A stretch of 7,435 nucleotides of DNA from Bacteroidales bacterium (GTDB lineage Bacteria > Bacteroidota > Bacteroidia > Bacteroidales > VadinHA17). The translations under genes and the position numbers were made by a program. This document shows, in pieces, positions 6,617 to 7,435 of the stretch (positions within the stretch are counted from its first letter, which is position 1; the number at the start of each line of letters is the position of its first letter). The stretch lies in contig JADGPV010000161.1 of the NCBI GenBank assembly GCA_017882245.1, forward strand, positions 1-7,435, in the 5' to 3' direction. The notes beneath the pieces were generated by a model, which was not told where the DNA came from, did no database searches, and was given only the letters and a program-made list of their open reading frames with translations.

Positions 6617-7435
6617 CTATTTCTCAGACATCATAACTGTCATCCGATCTGTAAAATGACCGATATCATCTAAAGTTGTATCCCAGCTGGTCATAAGGCG
6701 ATATTCCGACAGCTGTTCATTCCATGGATAGAAGAAATATTCCCTGCTGATCCGTTCTGCAACATCACGTGGCATAATAACAAAAATGCCATTTGATTCA
6801 ACCTTCTGGGTTATTGTGACGCCCTTAACCGTCCGCAGCCTTTTCTCAAGCTCTTTTGCCATCATATTTGAATGCGAGGCGCACTCCTTCCAGAGATCGT
6901 CAGTCAGGTAGGCGATATATTGTGCAGCGATGAAACGCATCTTTGAAGCAAGTTGCATCCCCTGCTTCCGGATGTACTTGAAGCCATGGGTCAGACGCGG
7001 TTTCAGGAAGCAAACTGCTTCCCCGTACATCATGCCATTCTTTGTGCCGCCAAAAGAGAGTATATCAACTCCGGCATCAGTGGTGAAAGACCTGAACGGA
7101 AGCCCCAGACCGACAGCAGCATTAGCCAATCGCGCTCCATCCATATGAAGCAGCATATTATAGCTGTGGGCATAGTCGGCCAATGCTTTTATCTCATCCA
7201 CGGTATACAGGGTCCCCATTTCGGTCGACTGGGAAACCGAAATGACAGCAGGCTGGCTATGATGCTCAAAATCAAAACCATGCATGTGCTTTGTCAATAG
7301 CCCGGGACTAATCTTCCCGTCAGGTGTATCAACGGTCAGCACCTTGCAGCCTGTGAACTTTTCAGGTGCACCGCATTCATCACCCTCGATATGAGCTGTA
7401 TATGAGGTTATAACTGAATTCCACGGTCTTGTCAC
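6617..7435 (-). CDS. Threonine aldolase-type PLP enzyme (beta-eliminating lyase family), 5' end outside window
   Basis: This is the C-terminal 272 residues of a fold-type I PLP enzyme of the aromatic amino acid beta-eliminating lyase/threonine aldolase family. It most likely cleaves L-threonine or L-allo-threonine to glycine and acetaldehyde in the cytoplasm. Visible features, counted from the right edge: TAHIEGDECGAPE (13-25) with the His expected to stack on PLP; LLHMDGARLANA (95-106) with D99 and R102 as cofactor contacts; and SFGGTKNGMMYGEA (127-140) with K132 as the Schiff-base lysine, codon at 7040-7042. The GGTKNG wording resembles the Pseudomonas-type enzyme rather than E. coli LtaE. 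In that type the PLP lysine lies near residue 207, so about 75 residues are missing here. The frame runs off the edge; the terminal GTG is almost certainly an internal valine. The stop is TAG at 6617-6619. Substrate stereospecificity and the exact reaction cannot be read from the sequence. Confidence 0.88.
   Translation of the reverse strand: MTRPWNSVITSYTAHIEGDECGAPEKFTGCKVLTVDTPDGKISPGLLTKHMHGFDFEHHSQPAVISVSQSTEMGTLYTVDEIKALADYAHSYNMLLHMDGARLANAAVGLGLPFRSFTTDAGVDILSFGGTKNGMMYGEAVCFLKPRLTHGFKYIRKQGMQLASKMRFIAAQYIAYLTDDLWKECASHSNMMAKELEKRLRTVKGVTITQKVESNGIFVIMPRDVAERISREYFFYPWNEQLSEYRLMTSWDTTLDDIGHFTDRMTVMMSEK

Noticed and set aside
6401..6673. A 90-residue plus-strand frame overlapping the small gene and the threonine aldolase end
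   Set aside because: It is out of frame with the better supported 118-residue gene and runs antisense into the aldolase coding region.
6656..6694. Possible hairpin ATGACC ... GGTCAT near the 3' end of the aldolase gene
   Set aside because: The stem is only 6 pairs with a 27-base loop and has no T-run, so it is too weak to call a terminator.
6953..7300. Plus-strand open frames (72 and 115 residues) opposite the threonine aldolase
   Set aside because: The minus strand here carries the HMDGAR and GGTKNG motifs of the PLP enzyme, so the plus-strand frames are shadows.
7433..7435. GTG at the right edge as the start of the aldolase gene
   Set aside because: The enzyme would lack about 75 N-terminal residues of the PLP fold, so the codon is most likely an internal valine and the real start lies beyond the window.

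Overview
The window carries the 3' part of a respiratory complex I (nuo) operon on the plus strand, reading nuoI(partial)-J-K-L-M-N. It is followed by one small gene of unknown function in the same direction. A convergent, 5'-truncated gene for a PLP-dependent threonine aldolase-type enzyme lies on the minus strand. Coding density is very high: the largest gap between genes is 39 bases, and no stretch over 300 bases lacks a gene. I see no RNA gene, CRISPR array, insertion sequence or integrase, and nothing that suggests horizontal transfer.

The likely source is a member of the Bacteroidota, probably near the Bacteroidales. This is inferred from three things. First, the wording of the subunits fits that group as I remember it, especially NuoM with PLHTWSPDGH and SVSHCGLVLF. 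Second, most starts have no clear Shine-Dalgarno and sit behind A/T-rich leaders. Third, the gene order I-J-K-L-M-N fits. No 16S or other decisive marker is present, so this rests on recollection rather than a search.

Layout: 1-464 is NuoI, whose two [4Fe-4S] clusters bring electrons towards the membrane arm. 464-997 (NuoJ) and 1010-1327 (NuoK) are the small membrane subunits that link the quinone site to the pumps. 1343-3262 (NuoL), 3290-4780 (NuoM) and 4820-6241 (NuoN) are the three antiporter-like proton channels. 6253-6609 encodes a 118-residue soluble protein I cannot name. 6617-7435 (minus) is the C-terminal three quarters or so of a threonine aldolase, ending 7 bases from the small gene. 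Short gaps, one start/stop overlap and uniform direction indicate that nuoI-N, and possibly the small gene, are one transcript.

Together the six Nuo proteins would form the end of the electron-transfer arm and nearly all of the membrane pumping arm. The subunits upstream of nuoI, including any NADH-binding module, lie outside the window. The most notable point is that NuoM has leucine where the textbook pumping lysine of TM7 is expected, while NuoL and NuoN keep theirs. I found no clearly undescribed system; the small gene after nuoN is the best candidate for something uncharacterised.
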